Notes under the pieces: generated by a model
The model's input: the letters and a program-made list of their open reading frames with translations, nothing else
Told to the model about the DNA's origin: nothing
The model's database searches: none
NCBI GenBank assembly: GCA_028291545.1
Contig: JAQGHR010000139.1
Coordinates: forward strand, 1-52,758
DNA from: Planctomycetota bacterium
Lineage (GTDB): Bacteria; Planctomycetota; Planctomycetia; Isosphaerales; Isosphaeraceae
DNA: 52,758 bases
Reading direction: 5' to 3'
Program-made: the position numbers and the translations under genes
Shown here: in pieces, positions 28,343 through 36,739 of the stretch
How the letters are laid out: every line of letters starts with the position of its first letter
How positions within the stretch are numbered: the stretch's first letter is position 1

Positions 28343-28673
28343 GCGATCGGAGGCGGGCCAGGATGCCCGCCTTTCCCGGCGTCGAGATGCCGCCTGCTCG
28401 GGTAGCAGACCCGGCGGGCGCATCTCGACGCCCGGCCGAGGGCAATACCCGGACTCACCCTTGGCGGCACCCATGGGCGCAGGAGGGCGAGGTCTTCAGC
28501 CGCAAGGAAATTCACGCAGCATTTCATTAATTGAAAAATATATTTATAAACCTTTATCCGTGGTTCCATCCTGGACCCCTCCCCATGGCTGACGTGGCGG
28601 ATGCCTCTTACTTGACCCTCGTCTCCACGCCGGTCACGAGGCCGTGGGTTGCAGGCCGGACGCACGACCCACC
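28343..28673. other. Intergenic stretch with an AT-rich patch
   Basis: I see no gene. Bases 28525-28560 are unusually AT-rich (TTAATTGAAAAATATA), against a GC-rich background. This could be a promoter, a melting site or a junction of foreign DNA. Confidence 0.4.
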
Positions 28674-28706
28674 GTGCGACTGCTCGGCCCTATCGAGCAG
28701 TCGCAC
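28674..28706. repeat. Perfect 13-base inverted repeat
   Basis: The arms GTGCGACTGCTCG (28674-28686) and its complement (28694-28706) flank a 7-base loop. It sits directly beside a second hairpin downstream of the recombinase gene. It may be part of a terminator, a recombinase site or an element end. Confidence 0.5.
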
Positions 28707-28709
28707 ATA

Positions 28710-28741
28710 CCCGGCCCGCCGCCTCGCGGCGGCGGGCCGGG
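28710..28741 (-). terminator. GC-rich hairpin after the recombinase gene
   Basis: Fourteen-base arms (CCCGGCCCGCCGCC, 28710-28723, and 28728-28741) flank a 4-base loop, 12 bases past the recombinase stop on the minus strand. It is very stable. No T run is visible. Confidence 0.5.
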
Positions 28742-28753
28742 GTCGCAACGGCG

Positions 28754-30028
28754 TCAGCCGATCAGTTTCATGGCCCGCACCGCCTTCTCCCGATCAACCT
28801 CGGCATACGTCTCCGTTACTGCCGGGGATGTGTGCCCCAGGACCACCCGAGCCACGTCCAGGCCGAATTCCTTCCTGAGCTGAGTCGCCGCGCTGTGCCG
28901 GAGTTGATGCGGGTGCCAGCGTTGGAGTCGCCGCCACTCCTTCAATTCCGCCCGCTGCTCGATGGACAGGTCCTTCGCCCTGACCTTCGAGAGCGTGGAG
29001 TGAAGGAAAGCCCGGTCGCAGGCCCGGGCTATGGCATGGGCATACGCCCGGGAGTCGTAGCGGTCGCCCGGGGCCTTCCTGGGCCGGGCCTTCCGCGTCC
29101 GGGCTCTCTGAGACGGCGTCAGGGGCGTCTTGCGATTCTTCCGCCGCTCGGAATGGAATTCCCGTTGCGCCTCCACCGGCTGGAAGAGATATTCCGCCGG
29201 GTCCTCGCGAAGCCAGGCACGGACGATCTCCTGGGCTCGGGGACCGAGGAATATCCGGCGTTTTTTGCCGTGATGCGCCGTCTTGTGCCGCTCCGGGACG
29301 TACTCCCAGACATCGTCTATCGTATCCACGTCCATGCTTCGCATCGACAGCACCTCGCCGGACCGCATCCCGGTGAGACGTTGAAGTTCCACGACGGCTC
29401 GGAGTTGGCGAGAGAGGTGGGGCAGGGTCGCGTCCACGCGATCCGAGGAGACGGGCTTGATCGTCCTGCTCTCCTTCGCGCCCGACCGACCGGAGCGGAG
29501 GCCTGGGACGGCTTTCAGGGCGTGATGCAGGCTGGCTGGGGCGAACTCGCTTTCCACGGCGAAGCGGAAGAGGCGGACGATGAGGGCGACACGCTGGTTG
29601 ATCGTCCGTCGGCAGAGACCGCCATCAACCATCACCTGCCGGACGGACTTGAGTGCCTTAGGGCCGAAGTCTCGGGCGGGAGTACTCCCGTAGATCCGCT
29701 TGAGAGGGCGCAGGGCGAGCTTGATCTTCTCCGGCTCGCTCGACGGGGTTCCGTCGGGGGATTGGTAATAGACCTCGGCGTGGTGCCAGTAGGCGAGGAT
29801 CAGGTCGTTGACGGTCAGGGGAATCCCACCCCCCGAGGAGTCGGGCTCCGACGGGGCGACGACGGGACCGTGGGTCAGCCACTCGGCGATCCTCCGACGG
29901 TACGCCTCGTGGCTCCCTTCGCTGCCGTGCTTGCCGAGGTAGAAATCTCGGCCGTCGAGTCGGACGACGGCTTGACCGGTGGGCTTATGGAGCCGGTAGG
30001 AGGGGATTTTCCGGGCCTTGATGATCAT
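28754..30028 (-). CDS. Tyrosine-type site-specific recombinase (integrase)
   Basis: This 424-aa DNA recombinase has an N-terminal part (IPSYRLHKPTGQAVVRLDGR, DFYLGKHGS) typical of planctomycete integrases and a SAM-like core-binding region around residues 70-170. The catalytic domain shows LTGMRSGEVLSM (first Arg), HPHQLRHSAAT (His-x-x-Arg), VVLGHTSPAV and a terminal TETYAEVD with the Tyr nucleophile. A charged insert (about 320-345, RKNRKTPLTPSQRARTRKAR) separates the first Arg from the HxxR box. All catalytic residues are present, so it should be active. ATG 30028 is preferred; the frame also opens upstream across a palindrome. It lies beside tRNA-Thr, a common integration target. Confidence 0.88.
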   Translation of the reverse strand: MIIKARKIPSYRLHKPTGQAVVRLDGRDFYLGKHGSEGSHEAYRRRIAEWLTHGPVVAPSEPDSSGGGIPLTVNDLILAYWHHAEVYYQSPDGTPSSEPEKIKLALRPLKRIYGSTPARDFGPKALKSVRQVMVDGGLCRRTINQRVALIVRLFRFAVESEFAPASLHHALKAVPGLRSGRSGAKESRTIKPVSSDRVDATLPHLSRQLRAVVELQRLTGMRSGEVLSMRSMDVDTIDDVWEYVPERHKTAHHGKKRRIFLGPRAQEIVRAWLREDPAEYLFQPVEAQREFHSERRKNRKTPLTPSQRARTRKARPRKAPGDRYDSRAYAHAIARACDRAFLHSTLSKVRAKDLSIEQRAELKEWRRLQRWHPHQLRHSAATQLRKEFGLDVARVVLGHTSPAVTETYAEVDREKAVRAMKLIG

Positions 30029-30052
30029 GGGGCGCGTCCTTCGGGAACCCGA

Positions 30053-30072
30053 AGGTGGTAGTACTACCACCT
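30053..30072. repeat. Perfect 20-base palindrome upstream of the recombinase
   Basis: AGGTGGTAGT is followed directly by its reverse complement, ACTACCACCT. The palindrome is 25 bases upstream of the recombinase start and about 78 bases from the tRNA 3' end. Its size and place fit an operator for a dimeric regulator, or a recombinase binding site. Confidence 0.6.
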
Positions 30073-30149
30073 GGTAGGGGTCTCAAGGCTGCGCTCCCGA
30101 CCGTCGGGAGGTGAGCTGAACAGCTTTCGGCGTGGGGATTTACTGCGAG

Positions 30150-30222
30150 AGCCACTGAAGAGAGTCGAACTCTTAACCCCCGCTTTACGAAAGCGGTGCT
30201 CTGCCGATTGAGCTACAGTGGC
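30150..30222 (-). tRNA. tRNA-Thr (anticodon CGT)
   Basis: The minus strand folds into a full cloverleaf: acceptor GCCACTG/CAGTGGC, D stem GCTC/GAGC, anticodon stem CCGCT/AGCGG with loop TTCGTAA, and T stem AAGAG/CTCTT with loop TTCGACT. The anticodon CGT reads ACG (threonine). The discriminator is T and no CCA is encoded. Its 3' end faces the recombinase gene. I found no second copy of its 3' end in the window. Confidence 0.93.
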
Positions 30223-30422
30223 GTGCGTCTCAAAATCCTATCGCGGTGCCGGTGCCTCGTCAATGCCGTCTGTTATCGGGCGGAACGCGCGAGAAGTTGA
30301 CATTGGCGGGTCGGGACCGATAGAATCCGGGCTCACAAATAAAGAGGGAGAGCGTGCGCCGAGACGAGAAATCGGCAGAACGGTTCGCCTCGCACAATTC
30401 TCGGTTCAGGAGCCGGATGCAC

Positions 30423-31430
30423 ATGGCGGTTCGCGTCGGGATTAATGGGTTCGGTCGGATCGGGCGACTTGTCTTTCGCGTGATGGCCGCGAAGCCTCAG
30501 GACTATGAGATCGTCGCGATCAACGACCTCTCGGACGCCAAGCACCTGGCCATGCTCCTGAAATACGACAGCGTTCATGGTCGTTTCGACGGGACCGTGG
30601 AGGTCGGCGAGGGCGGCCTGATCGTGAACGGCAAGACCGTCAAGATCACGCAGCAGAAAGACCCGGCCAACCTGCCGTGGAAGGAACTGCGCTGCCAGGT
30701 CGCCCTGGAGTCCACCGGGTTCTTCACCGACAAGGCCAGCCTTCAGAAGCACATTGCCGCCGGTGCCGAGCGCGTCATCCTGTCCGCGCCGGCGAAGGAT
30801 GCGTTGGACCTCACCGTCGTCCTTGGCGTGAACGACAACGAGCTCAAGCCGGAGCACAAGATCATCTCGAACGCCAGTTGCACGACGAACTGCCTGGCGC
30901 CGATGGCGAAGGTGCTCCATGACACGTTCGTGATCGAGAAGGGCCTGATGACCACGTGTCATGCCTACACCAACGATCAGCGCGTCGCCGACCAGATCCA
31001 TACCGACCCCTATCGGGCTCGCGCCGCGGCCGTAAACATCATCCCGTCCACGACGGGCGCGGCGAAGGCCGTCGGTGAGGTCATCCCGGCTTTGAAAGGC
31101 AAGCTCACCGGATATGCCCTGCGCGTGCCGGTCCCGGATGGTTCGATCACCGACCTGACCGTCCAGTTCTCGCGTGACGTCACCAAGGAAGAGATTAACG
31201 CCGCGATCAAGAAGGCGGCCGAAGGACCGATGAAGGGGATCATCGAATACGCGACCGATCCACTGGTCTCGAGCGACATCATCGGCAACCCGCACTCGTG
31301 CATCTTCATGTCCGAATGGACGAACGTCATCGGCGGCAACCTCGCCAAGGTCATCGCCTGGTACGACAACGAGTGGGGCTACTCGACCCGTACGGCCGAG
31401 CTGATCACGCGGCTTGCCCATCTCGGCTAA
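30423..31430 (+). CDS. gap: Glyceraldehyde-3-phosphate dehydrogenase, type I
   Basis: The enzyme oxidises and phosphorylates glyceraldehyde 3-phosphate with NAD in glycolysis (335 aa, standard length). The N-terminal Rossmann motif [17 protein letters not shown] is complete. The catalytic Cys lies in [13 protein letters not shown], with the partner His in [11 protein letters not shown]. Further hallmarks are [19 protein letters not shown] and the terminal [14 protein letters not shown] 30423 is placed 10 bases after AGGAG; ATG 30417 is too close to that site. It is followed by pgk in the same direction, so two successive glycolytic steps are encoded together. Confidence 0.96.
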   Translation: MAVRVGINGFGRIGRLVFRVMAAKPQDYEIVAINDLSDAKHLAMLLKYDSVHGRFDGTVEVGEGGLIVNGKTVKITQQKDPANLPWKELRCQVALESTGFFTDKASLQKHIAAGAERVILSAPAKDALDLTVVLGVNDNELKPEHKIISNASCTTNCLAPMAKVLHDTFVIEKGLMTTCHAYTNDQRVADQIHTDPYRARAAAVNIIPSTTGAAKAVGEVIPALKGKLTGYALRVPVPDGSITDLTVQFSRDVTKEEINAAIKKAAEGPMKGIIEYATDPLVSSDIIGNPHSCIFMSEWTNVIGGNLAKVIAWYDNEWGYSTRTAELITRLAHLG

Positions 31431-31456
31431 GATCAAGATCGCCTCGCGCGGATTCG

Positions 31457-31504
31457 AGATCCCGGATCGCAGATTCCCAAGTCCGAATCTGCGATCCGGG
31501 ATCT
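31457..31504. repeat. Long stem-loop between gap and pgk
   Basis: Two perfect 20-base arms (31457-31476 and 31485-31504) flank an 8-base loop. It occupies most of the gap-pgk spacer and ends 20 bases before the pgk start. No T run follows. It may act as an attenuator, an RNA-processing or stability element, or be a dispersed intergenic repeat. Confidence 0.7.
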
Positions 31505-31524
31505 GTCATCGGGAACTCTCCTCC

Positions 31525-32715
31525 ATGCCCAAGCAGACGATTCGCGACCTGGACCTCAAGGGCAAGCGAGCCCTGATCCGGGTCGATTTCAACGTGCCTC
31601 AGACGAAGGATGGCGAGGTTACGGACGACCGCCGGATCAAGGCCTCCCTGCCGACTCTCAACTTCGCCCTGGATCATGGCGCGAGCCTGATACTCGTCTC
31701 CCACCTCGGCCGCCCCACCGGCAACCCGGAGACCGACGGGCCGTTTCGCCTGGACAGGGTGGCCGCCCGACTCGAGTCGCTGATCGGCCGTCCCGTGCTG
31801 AAAGTCGGCGACACCGTCGGTCCCCAGGCTCGGGCCGCATCGGCGGCGATTCGGCCGGGCGAGGTCGTGGTCCTCGAAAACGTTCGGTTCAACAAGGGCG
31901 AGCTGAAGGGCGACGCTACCTTCGCCGCCGAGATGGCCGAACTGGCCGACGTCTACGTCAACGACGCATTCGGGACGTGCCACCGCGACGAGGCCTCGAT
32001 GGTCGCCGTTCCCGAGCAGTTTGCCCCGGAAAATCGCGGCATCGGGTTCCTCGTCGAGAAGGAGCTCCAGATCATCGAAGCCCTGCTCGCCCATCCCAGG
32101 CCACCCCTGGTCGCGGTCATGGGCGGCGCCAAGGTCTCCACAAAGCTCGGCCTGATCGAGAACCTGCTCCCCCGCGTCGAGAAGCTCCTCATCGGCGGCG
32201 CCATGAGCTATACGTTCCTGAAGGCGGACGGCCACTCGACGGGCAATAGCCTGGTCGAGCCCGATCTTGTCGAGACGGCCCGCGACCTCAAGGCCAAGGC
32301 GGGTGAGAAGCTCGTATTGCCGGTCGACTTCTTGGTCGCCGACAAAATGGATGCGTCAGCCAGGACGCAGATCGTTGATGGACGCGACATCCCGGACCGA
32401 TGGGAAGGGTTTGATATCGGACCCAAGACCATCAAGCTCTACGCGGATATGATTCAGAAGGCGGGCACCGTCGTCTGGAACGGCCCTGTAGGGAAGTTCG
32501 AGATCGCCCCGTTCGCCGAAGGCACCAAAGGGATTGCGGCCGCAATGGCGGCCAGCCCCGCGGTGACCGCGGTCGGCGGGGGCGAGACCGCGGAGGCGGT
32601 CGAACAATTCGGCTTCGCCGAGAAGGTCTCGCACGTCTCCACGGGCGGCGGGGCGTTCCTGGAAGCGCTCGAAGGCAAGCAGTTCAACTCCCTGAAAGTC
32701 ATCCCGGATCGTTGA
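31525..32715 (+). CDS. pgk: Phosphoglycerate kinase
   Basis: The enzyme transfers phosphate from 1,3-bisphosphoglycerate to ADP in glycolysis (396 aa, standard length). Signatures are KRALIRVDFNVPQ near the start, LVSHLGRPTG (substrate-binding Arg), VVLENVRFNKGE, NDAFGTCHRDEAS, AVMGGAKVSTKL (nucleotide-binding Lys), VWNGPVGKFE and the terminal VGGGETAEAV and HVSTGGGAFLE glycine-rich loops. The start ATG 31525 gives the normal N-terminus (MPKQTIRDLDLKGKRALIRV); the longer open frame is ignored. It sits between gap and rpe. The stem-loop just upstream may tune its expression relative to gap. Confidence 0.96.
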   Translation: MPKQTIRDLDLKGKRALIRVDFNVPQTKDGEVTDDRRIKASLPTLNFALDHGASLILVSHLGRPTGNPETDGPFRLDRVAARLESLIGRPVLKVGDTVGPQARAASAAIRPGEVVVLENVRFNKGELKGDATFAAEMAELADVYVNDAFGTCHRDEASMVAVPEQFAPENRGIGFLVEKELQIIEALLAHPRPPLVAVMGGAKVSTKLGLIENLLPRVEKLLIGGAMSYTFLKADGHSTGNSLVEPDLVETARDLKAKAGEKLVLPVDFLVADKMDASARTQIVDGRDIPDRWEGFDIGPKTIKLYADMIQKAGTVVWNGPVGKFEIAPFAEGTKGIAAAMAASPAVTAVGGGETAEAVEQFGFAEKVSHVSTGGGAFLEALEGKQFNSLKVIPDR

Positions 32716-32758
32716 TGTCCGGCGGGTCAAAGCACGCCCGGCGAAAGAGGCCCCGACG

Positions 32759-33460
32759 GTGAAGGAACGCAACCAACGGCTCGATTTCCTCGATGCGGCC
32801 CCTCGGCCGCTCGTCACGCCGTCGATCCTCGATTGCGACTTTTCTCGGGTCGGTGAAGAACTCGATGCGCTGGAGCGAGCCGGCGCCCTCGCCGTCCATC
32901 TTGACGTGATGGATGGTCACTTCGTCCCGAACCTGAGCTACGGCCCACCCGTCATCGCCGACTGGCGGCCTCGCACGGATTTCCCGTTCGATGCCCACCT
33001 CATGATGAGCGACCCGGGCCGTTATCTCGAAGCCTTCGTCAAGGCCGGTTGCGATGTGATCACCTTTCACATCGAGGCCGTGCCCGATCCGACCGAGCTG
33101 CTGCGCACGATTCGCCGTTCGGGCTGCCGGGCGGCGCTGGCCCTGAACCCGCCCACGGCGCTAGAGGCCGTCCTGCCGTATCTTGCCGAGGTCGACAAGA
33201 TTCTGGTCATGAGCGTCATGCCGGGCTTCGGCGGTCAAAGCTTCGAGGCGAACGTCCTGGACAAGGTGCGAGCGATCCGGGCGGCGCGGCCCGGGCTGGT
33301 GATCGCGATCGACGGTGGGATCAAGCCGGCAAACGCGGCTGAGGTCGTGGCGGCCGGGGTGACCCAGCTCGTCGTCGGCTCGTACGTGTGGCGTGAGGAT
33401 GGCAACTACGCGGCGAGCCTGGCCGAGTTGGCCGAGGCGATACGCCGCGGGAGAATTTGA
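32759..33460 (+). CDS. rpe: Ribulose-phosphate 3-epimerase
   Basis: The enzyme interconverts ribulose 5-phosphate and xylulose 5-phosphate in the pentose phosphate pathway. The 233-aa TIM barrel shows TPSILDCDFSRVGEEL, VHLDVMDGHFVPNLSYGPPV (metal-binding His and catalytic Asp), FDAHLMMSDP, TFHIEAV, VMSVMPGFGGQSF and AIDGGIKPANA with a terminal phosphate-binding VVGSYVW. The family usually has ADFS where this protein has CDFS, a minor variant. Start GTG 32759 lies 8 bases after an AAAGAGG tract. It is followed within 4 bases by the histidine-phosphatase-fold gene, so the two are probably co-transcribed. Confidence 0.93.
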   Translation: MKERNQRLDFLDAAPRPLVTPSILDCDFSRVGEELDALERAGALAVHLDVMDGHFVPNLSYGPPVIADWRPRTDFPFDAHLMMSDPGRYLEAFVKAGCDVITFHIEAVPDPTELLRTIRRSGCRAALALNPPTALEAVLPYLAEVDKILVMSVMPGFGGQSFEANVLDKVRAIRAARPGLVIAIDGGIKPANAAEVVAAGVTQLVVGSYVWREDGNYAASLAELAEAIRRGRI

Positions 33461-33464
33461 GGCG

Positions 33465-34061
33465 ATGACCCGGCTCCGCATGGACCGATCCCATCGCACA
33501 ACGATGACCCATGTCGTCCTGATCCGACCCGGCGCGACCGTCTACGACGAGCAAGACCGGATCCAAGGAATCCTCGATGTCCCCCTTTCCGACCGCGGAA
33601 AGGCCGAGGTCGCCCAGCTTGCCGAGCGATTATCGGGCTCCTCGCTGTCCGCTCTCTATTGTGGACCCGGGGAGAGCGTCGGCCGGACGGCCGAGGCCGT
33701 TGCCAGAGTCCTGGGGCTACGTCCCAAGCGAGTGGATGAGCTCCGCAACCTCGATCAAGGCCTCTGGCAAGGCTTGCAATTCGAAGAAATCAAGCGGCGA
33801 AACCTCAAGCTCTTTCGCCAGTGGCAAGACGACCCAAGGACCATCTGCCCCCCGCAGGGCGAGGCCATTGAGGATGCGATGGACCGGATCAAGGCGGCAC
33901 TCAAACCCTTGATTCGACGGCATCGTGATGAGACGATCGGCCTGGTGGCCGGTGAGCCCCTGGCCCAGCTCATCTCCTGTTACCTCCGCCGCGACGAACA
34001 CGTTCAACTTGACGACGATGTACCGACCGGCGGATTTGAACAGATCGAAGTCATCGAGTGA
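33465..34061 (+). CDS. Histidine-phosphatase-fold protein lacking catalytic His residues
   Basis: This 198-aa protein follows the phosphoglycerate-mutase/acid-phosphatase pattern: strand one VVLIRPGAT, GILDVPLSDRGKAEVAQLAE, SALYCGPGESVGRTAEAV, RVDELRNLDQGLWQGLQFEE, then GLVAGEPLAQLISCYL. The motif that normally reads RHG with the phosphorylated His reads RPG. The second His, usually in a VSHG or GHG context, is absent in LVAGEPL. It should not be a normal phosphatase or mutase and may be a ligand-binding or regulatory pseudoenzyme. ATG 33465 follows GAGG and lies 4 bases after rpe; ATG 33504 is another possible start. Neighbours suggest a link to sugar phosphates (inferred). Confidence 0.8.
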   Translation: MTRLRMDRSHRTTMTHVVLIRPGATVYDEQDRIQGILDVPLSDRGKAEVAQLAERLSGSSLSALYCGPGESVGRTAEAVARVLGLRPKRVDELRNLDQGLWQGLQFEEIKRRNLKLFRQWQDDPRTICPPQGEAIEDAMDRIKAALKPLIRRHRDETIGLVAGEPLAQLISCYLRRDEHVQLDDDVPTGGFEQIEVIE

Positions 34062-34193
34062 CGTTCACCGGGTAGTTCTAGTGCCCGAGCCGCGATGGCG
34101 GATATCGGAAGGATTGACGGTTTCCTCCTGCTCGGCCGAGAGTGAGTCTTCTACGACATAGGTCAAAAGACGCGTGACACGGAGGTTTTCCCC

Positions 34194-35042
34194 ATGGCCC
34201 AGAAGCGCGCCGGATCGGCTCAATCTTGGCACGGTCATTTCGAGCCCAAGCGTGTGCCCGAAGGGGTCTGGATGCGCTGCGATGGCTGCGCGGCGACGCT
34301 TTTCCGCAAGGAAGTTGAGCGGAACCTCAGCGTCTGCCCGCAATGCCAGCATCACTTCCCGCTCCCGGCCGACGAGAGGATCGCGCAGCTTCTGGACACC
34401 GATACGTTCGAGGAGTGGTTCGCCGACCTCCGTCCGGGTGACCCCCTGGAGTTCAACGATCGGCGCCCTTATCCAGAGCGGGTCAAGGCCGAACAAGAGC
34501 GCACCGGCCTCAACGAGGCGGCGGTCGTCGGCCAGGGCTTCATCAAGGGAATCCGCCTGGTGCTGGGCCTGACTGACAGCCGTTTCATCATGGGCTCGAT
34601 GGGGTCTGTCGTCGGGGAAAAGCTGACCCGAGCGATCGAGGAAGCGACTCGCCAGAAACTACCCGTGGTGATTGTCAGTGGTTCCGGCGGCGGCGCGAGG
34701 ATGCACGAGGGAATTTATTCCCTCATGCAGATGGCCAAGGTTTCCGTTGCCCTGGGTCGCCATCATGTGTCGGGAGGCTTCTTCCTGAGCGTTCTGACCC
34801 ATCCGACGATGGGCGGCGTCGCCGCGAGCTTCGCGACCCAGGGGGATGTGATCCTGGCCGAACCCAAGGCCCTGATCGGATTCGCCGGGCCGAAGGTGAT
34901 CTACCAGACCGTGAAGGTCAAGCTTCCGCCCGGCTTCCAGACCAGTGAATTCCTGCTGGAGCACGGGTTTCTCGATCGCATCGTCCATCGCAAGGACTTG
35001 CGCGGCGTGGTCGCTCAACTGCTGGACTATGTTTCGCCGTAG
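34194..35042 (+). CDS. accD: Acetyl-CoA carboxylase carboxyltransferase beta subunit
   Basis: This subunit transfers the carboxyl group from biotin to acetyl-CoA in fatty-acid synthesis, with AccA as partner (282 aa, normal size). The N-terminal zinc ribbon is complete ([11 protein letters not shown], then [12 protein letters not shown]-x2-C-x15-C-x2-C). The crotonase-like domain has [60 protein letters not shown] and [18 protein letters not shown]. Some variation occurs where many accD proteins have ARMQEG (here ARMHEG). ATG 34194 follows GGAGG. The carboxyltransferase alpha subunit is not in the window. Confidence 0.94.
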   Translation: MAQKRAGSAQSWHGHFEPKRVPEGVWMRCDGCAATLFRKEVERNLSVCPQCQHHFPLPADERIAQLLDTDTFEEWFADLRPGDPLEFNDRRPYPERVKAEQERTGLNEAAVVGQGFIKGIRLVLGLTDSRFIMGSMGSVVGEKLTRAIEEATRQKLPVVIVSGSGGGARMHEGIYSLMQMAKVSVALGRHHVSGGFFLSVLTHPTMGGVAASFATQGDVILAEPKALIGFAGPKVIYQTVKVKLPPGFQTSEFLLEHGFLDRIVHRKDLRGVVAQLLDYVSP

Positions 35043-35072
35043 GGATTCGTGGATGCCGGCAGCGCAACCGAA

Positions 35073-36035
35073 TCACATCATGGCGTTTCGCGCGGCAAAG
35101 GCCGCGCCGATCGCGACGGCCAGAGGCACGATGAGGACACCGATGCGAATCGCGGCGGACTTCCACCCCGAGAGTCGCGAGACCGGACCAACCCGATCGA
35201 CATACGTCGCCAACGGCGCCAGCGCCAGGGCGAGCACACTGATTCGGGGTAAATCGGAATAGAAGAGGTAGCAGACCAGCAGCCCGACGTACAACACGAC
35301 AAAAACCGCGATCGCTCCTCTCGCCAGATTCATCTTCGGATCGAACCACGACACGACCCATACGCCGCCGAGCGTCGCGGCAAGTGCCGCCGCGAACAGG
35401 CAGCCAAAGATCATGAAGGAAAGGTAGAGGCTGATCGATAAGGCGGACGCCATCATCATCAGCACGAGCGGCATCGACGGCCCAAGTCGCTCGGCCCGTC
35501 GATCAATGACGCTCCAGAAGACCAGCATCGCGAGTCCGAGACCGAGCAGCCACATCGTCCCCTCCGTCGGCTCCCAGCTCCCTCCGAAGCGATTCCCGAG
35601 CAGTAGCCACAAGGTCAGAGCCGTCAGGCCGAGACGGTTCTCCCATCTCGCCCATCCGGGCGCAGGCTTCCAGCCTTCCAGCAATCCGAACAGGAGAGCG
35701 GCCCCACCGAGCCAGGGCATCCAGTGGGCCGCCTCCCCGGGAAAGAGGGGGAATGCGCCGCCGTCGCTCCTCCACGCCATGAGAGCGGACTTCGCGTCGA
35801 GCAACTGAGGACGGGTCAACCACCCGAGAATCATCGCCTGGCCGAGGAGGAATCCCACCCCGATGCCGACCGTGGGACCCCATCGCAAACCCGTGGCGGA
35901 TTCCCTCTTCCGGCCGAGAACCGCCGCGAGCCCGCTCGCCAGCAGGCCCGCCGCGGCAGCGGCCGCGATTCCAATCGCGTACGGCGTGAAGTCGCCCCTC
36001 GGATCGGCCTCCACGATTAGCACCTCCCCGGTCAC
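35073..36035 (-). CDS. Multi-pass membrane protein
   Basis: This 320-aa protein has about nine hydrophobic segments, for example YAIGIAAAAAAGLLASGLAAV near residue 20, VGIGVGFLLGQAMILGW, LGLTALTLWLLLG, LSISLYLSFMIFGCLFAAAL and VFVVLYVGLLVCYLFY. No transporter motif or enzyme signature was recognised. GTG 36035 overlaps the stop of the YceI gene (GTGA), which indicates translational coupling. It converges with accD, with 30 bases between the stop codons. A role alongside the periplasmic YceI protein is suggested by position only. Confidence 0.7.
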   Translation of the reverse strand: MTGEVLIVEADPRGDFTPYAIGIAAAAAAGLLASGLAAVLGRKRESATGLRWGPTVGIGVGFLLGQAMILGWLTRPQLLDAKSALMAWRSDGGAFPLFPGEAAHWMPWLGGAALLFGLLEGWKPAPGWARWENRLGLTALTLWLLLGNRFGGSWEPTEGTMWLLGLGLAMLVFWSVIDRRAERLGPSMPLVLMMMASALSISLYLSFMIFGCLFAAALAATLGGVWVVSWFDPKMNLARGAIAVFVVLYVGLLVCYLFYSDLPRISVLALALAPLATYVDRVGPVSRLSGWKSAAIRIGVLIVPLAVAIGAAFAARNAMM

Positions 36036-36604
36036 TTGGACTGAATCCCCTCGGAGGCGAGCATGATCTTGACGTCGTCGCCGACGGCGTTCAGCATCTG
36101 CTTCATGCCGAAGTCACTTCGCTTGATGGTGAAAACCGACTCGATGCCCGCGATGGCCGTGCCCCTCATGTCCTTGCCCGTGCCTGTCAGTTCGATCATG
36201 ACCGTGATCGGCCTGGTCACCCCGTGAAGCGTCAGGTCACCGACGACCTCGAAGGTGTTCTTGCCGGCCGATGACACCGATTTACTCTTGAAGCTGATCG
36301 TGGGGAACTGCTTCGCATTGAAGAAGGCATCGGCCGCGAGGTGCTTGTCCCGCCCGGCATTACCCGTGTTCACGCTCTCCGTCTTGACCGTGAAATCGAA
36401 CGACGATTTCGCCGGGTTGGCCTCGTCGATCGCGAAGGTGCCGGAGATCGTATCGAACCGCCCATAGGCATAGCTCGTGTTCATATGCTTGACGCGGAAC
36501 GTCAACGCCGAGTGAACCGGGTCCACCTTGTAGCCGGCGGCGAGGCACGGAATCGCGAGCATCGAGGCGATCACGGCCCCGAACAGGCAGGAACGGATCT
36601 TCAT
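36032..36604 (-). CDS. YceI-family periplasmic protein
   Basis: This 190-aa lipocalin-like beta-barrel protein probably binds isoprenoid-type lipids or similar amphiphiles. A clear signal peptide (MKIRSCLFGAVIASMLAIPC, LAAG) is followed by the YceI hallmark AGYKVDPVHSALTFRVKHMN. Next come GRFDTISGTFAIDE, SFDFTVKTESVNTGNAGRDKHL, the KQFPTISFKS segment and GDLTLHGVTRPITVMIEL. Family members are usually about this size. ATG 36604 is the only sensible start for the signal peptide, with AGGAG upstream on the minus strand. The stop overlaps the start of the membrane-protein gene. Confidence 0.92.
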   Translation of the reverse strand: MKIRSCLFGAVIASMLAIPCLAAGYKVDPVHSALTFRVKHMNTSYAYGRFDTISGTFAIDEANPAKSSFDFTVKTESVNTGNAGRDKHLAADAFFNAKQFPTISFKSKSVSSAGKNTFEVVGDLTLHGVTRPITVMIELTGTGKDMRGTAIAGIESVFTIKRSDFGMKQMLNAVGDDVKIMLASEGIQSK

Positions 36605-36739
36605 CGGGCAAGACTCCTGAGGAGGAAATAGACCGGTCGTTTCCACCAGGAAAGGATAGTCTCGCCGCGTGTTGCATTCAAGAGCCCAGCATCCGAGCAC
36701 TATGATGGCTCGGACGTGGGCCTGGCACTCGCCAGGATT

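Noticed and set aside
28649..30061. 470-codon plus-strand frame opposite the recombinase
   Set aside because: The recombinase on the minus strand has all catalytic residues; this frame has none.
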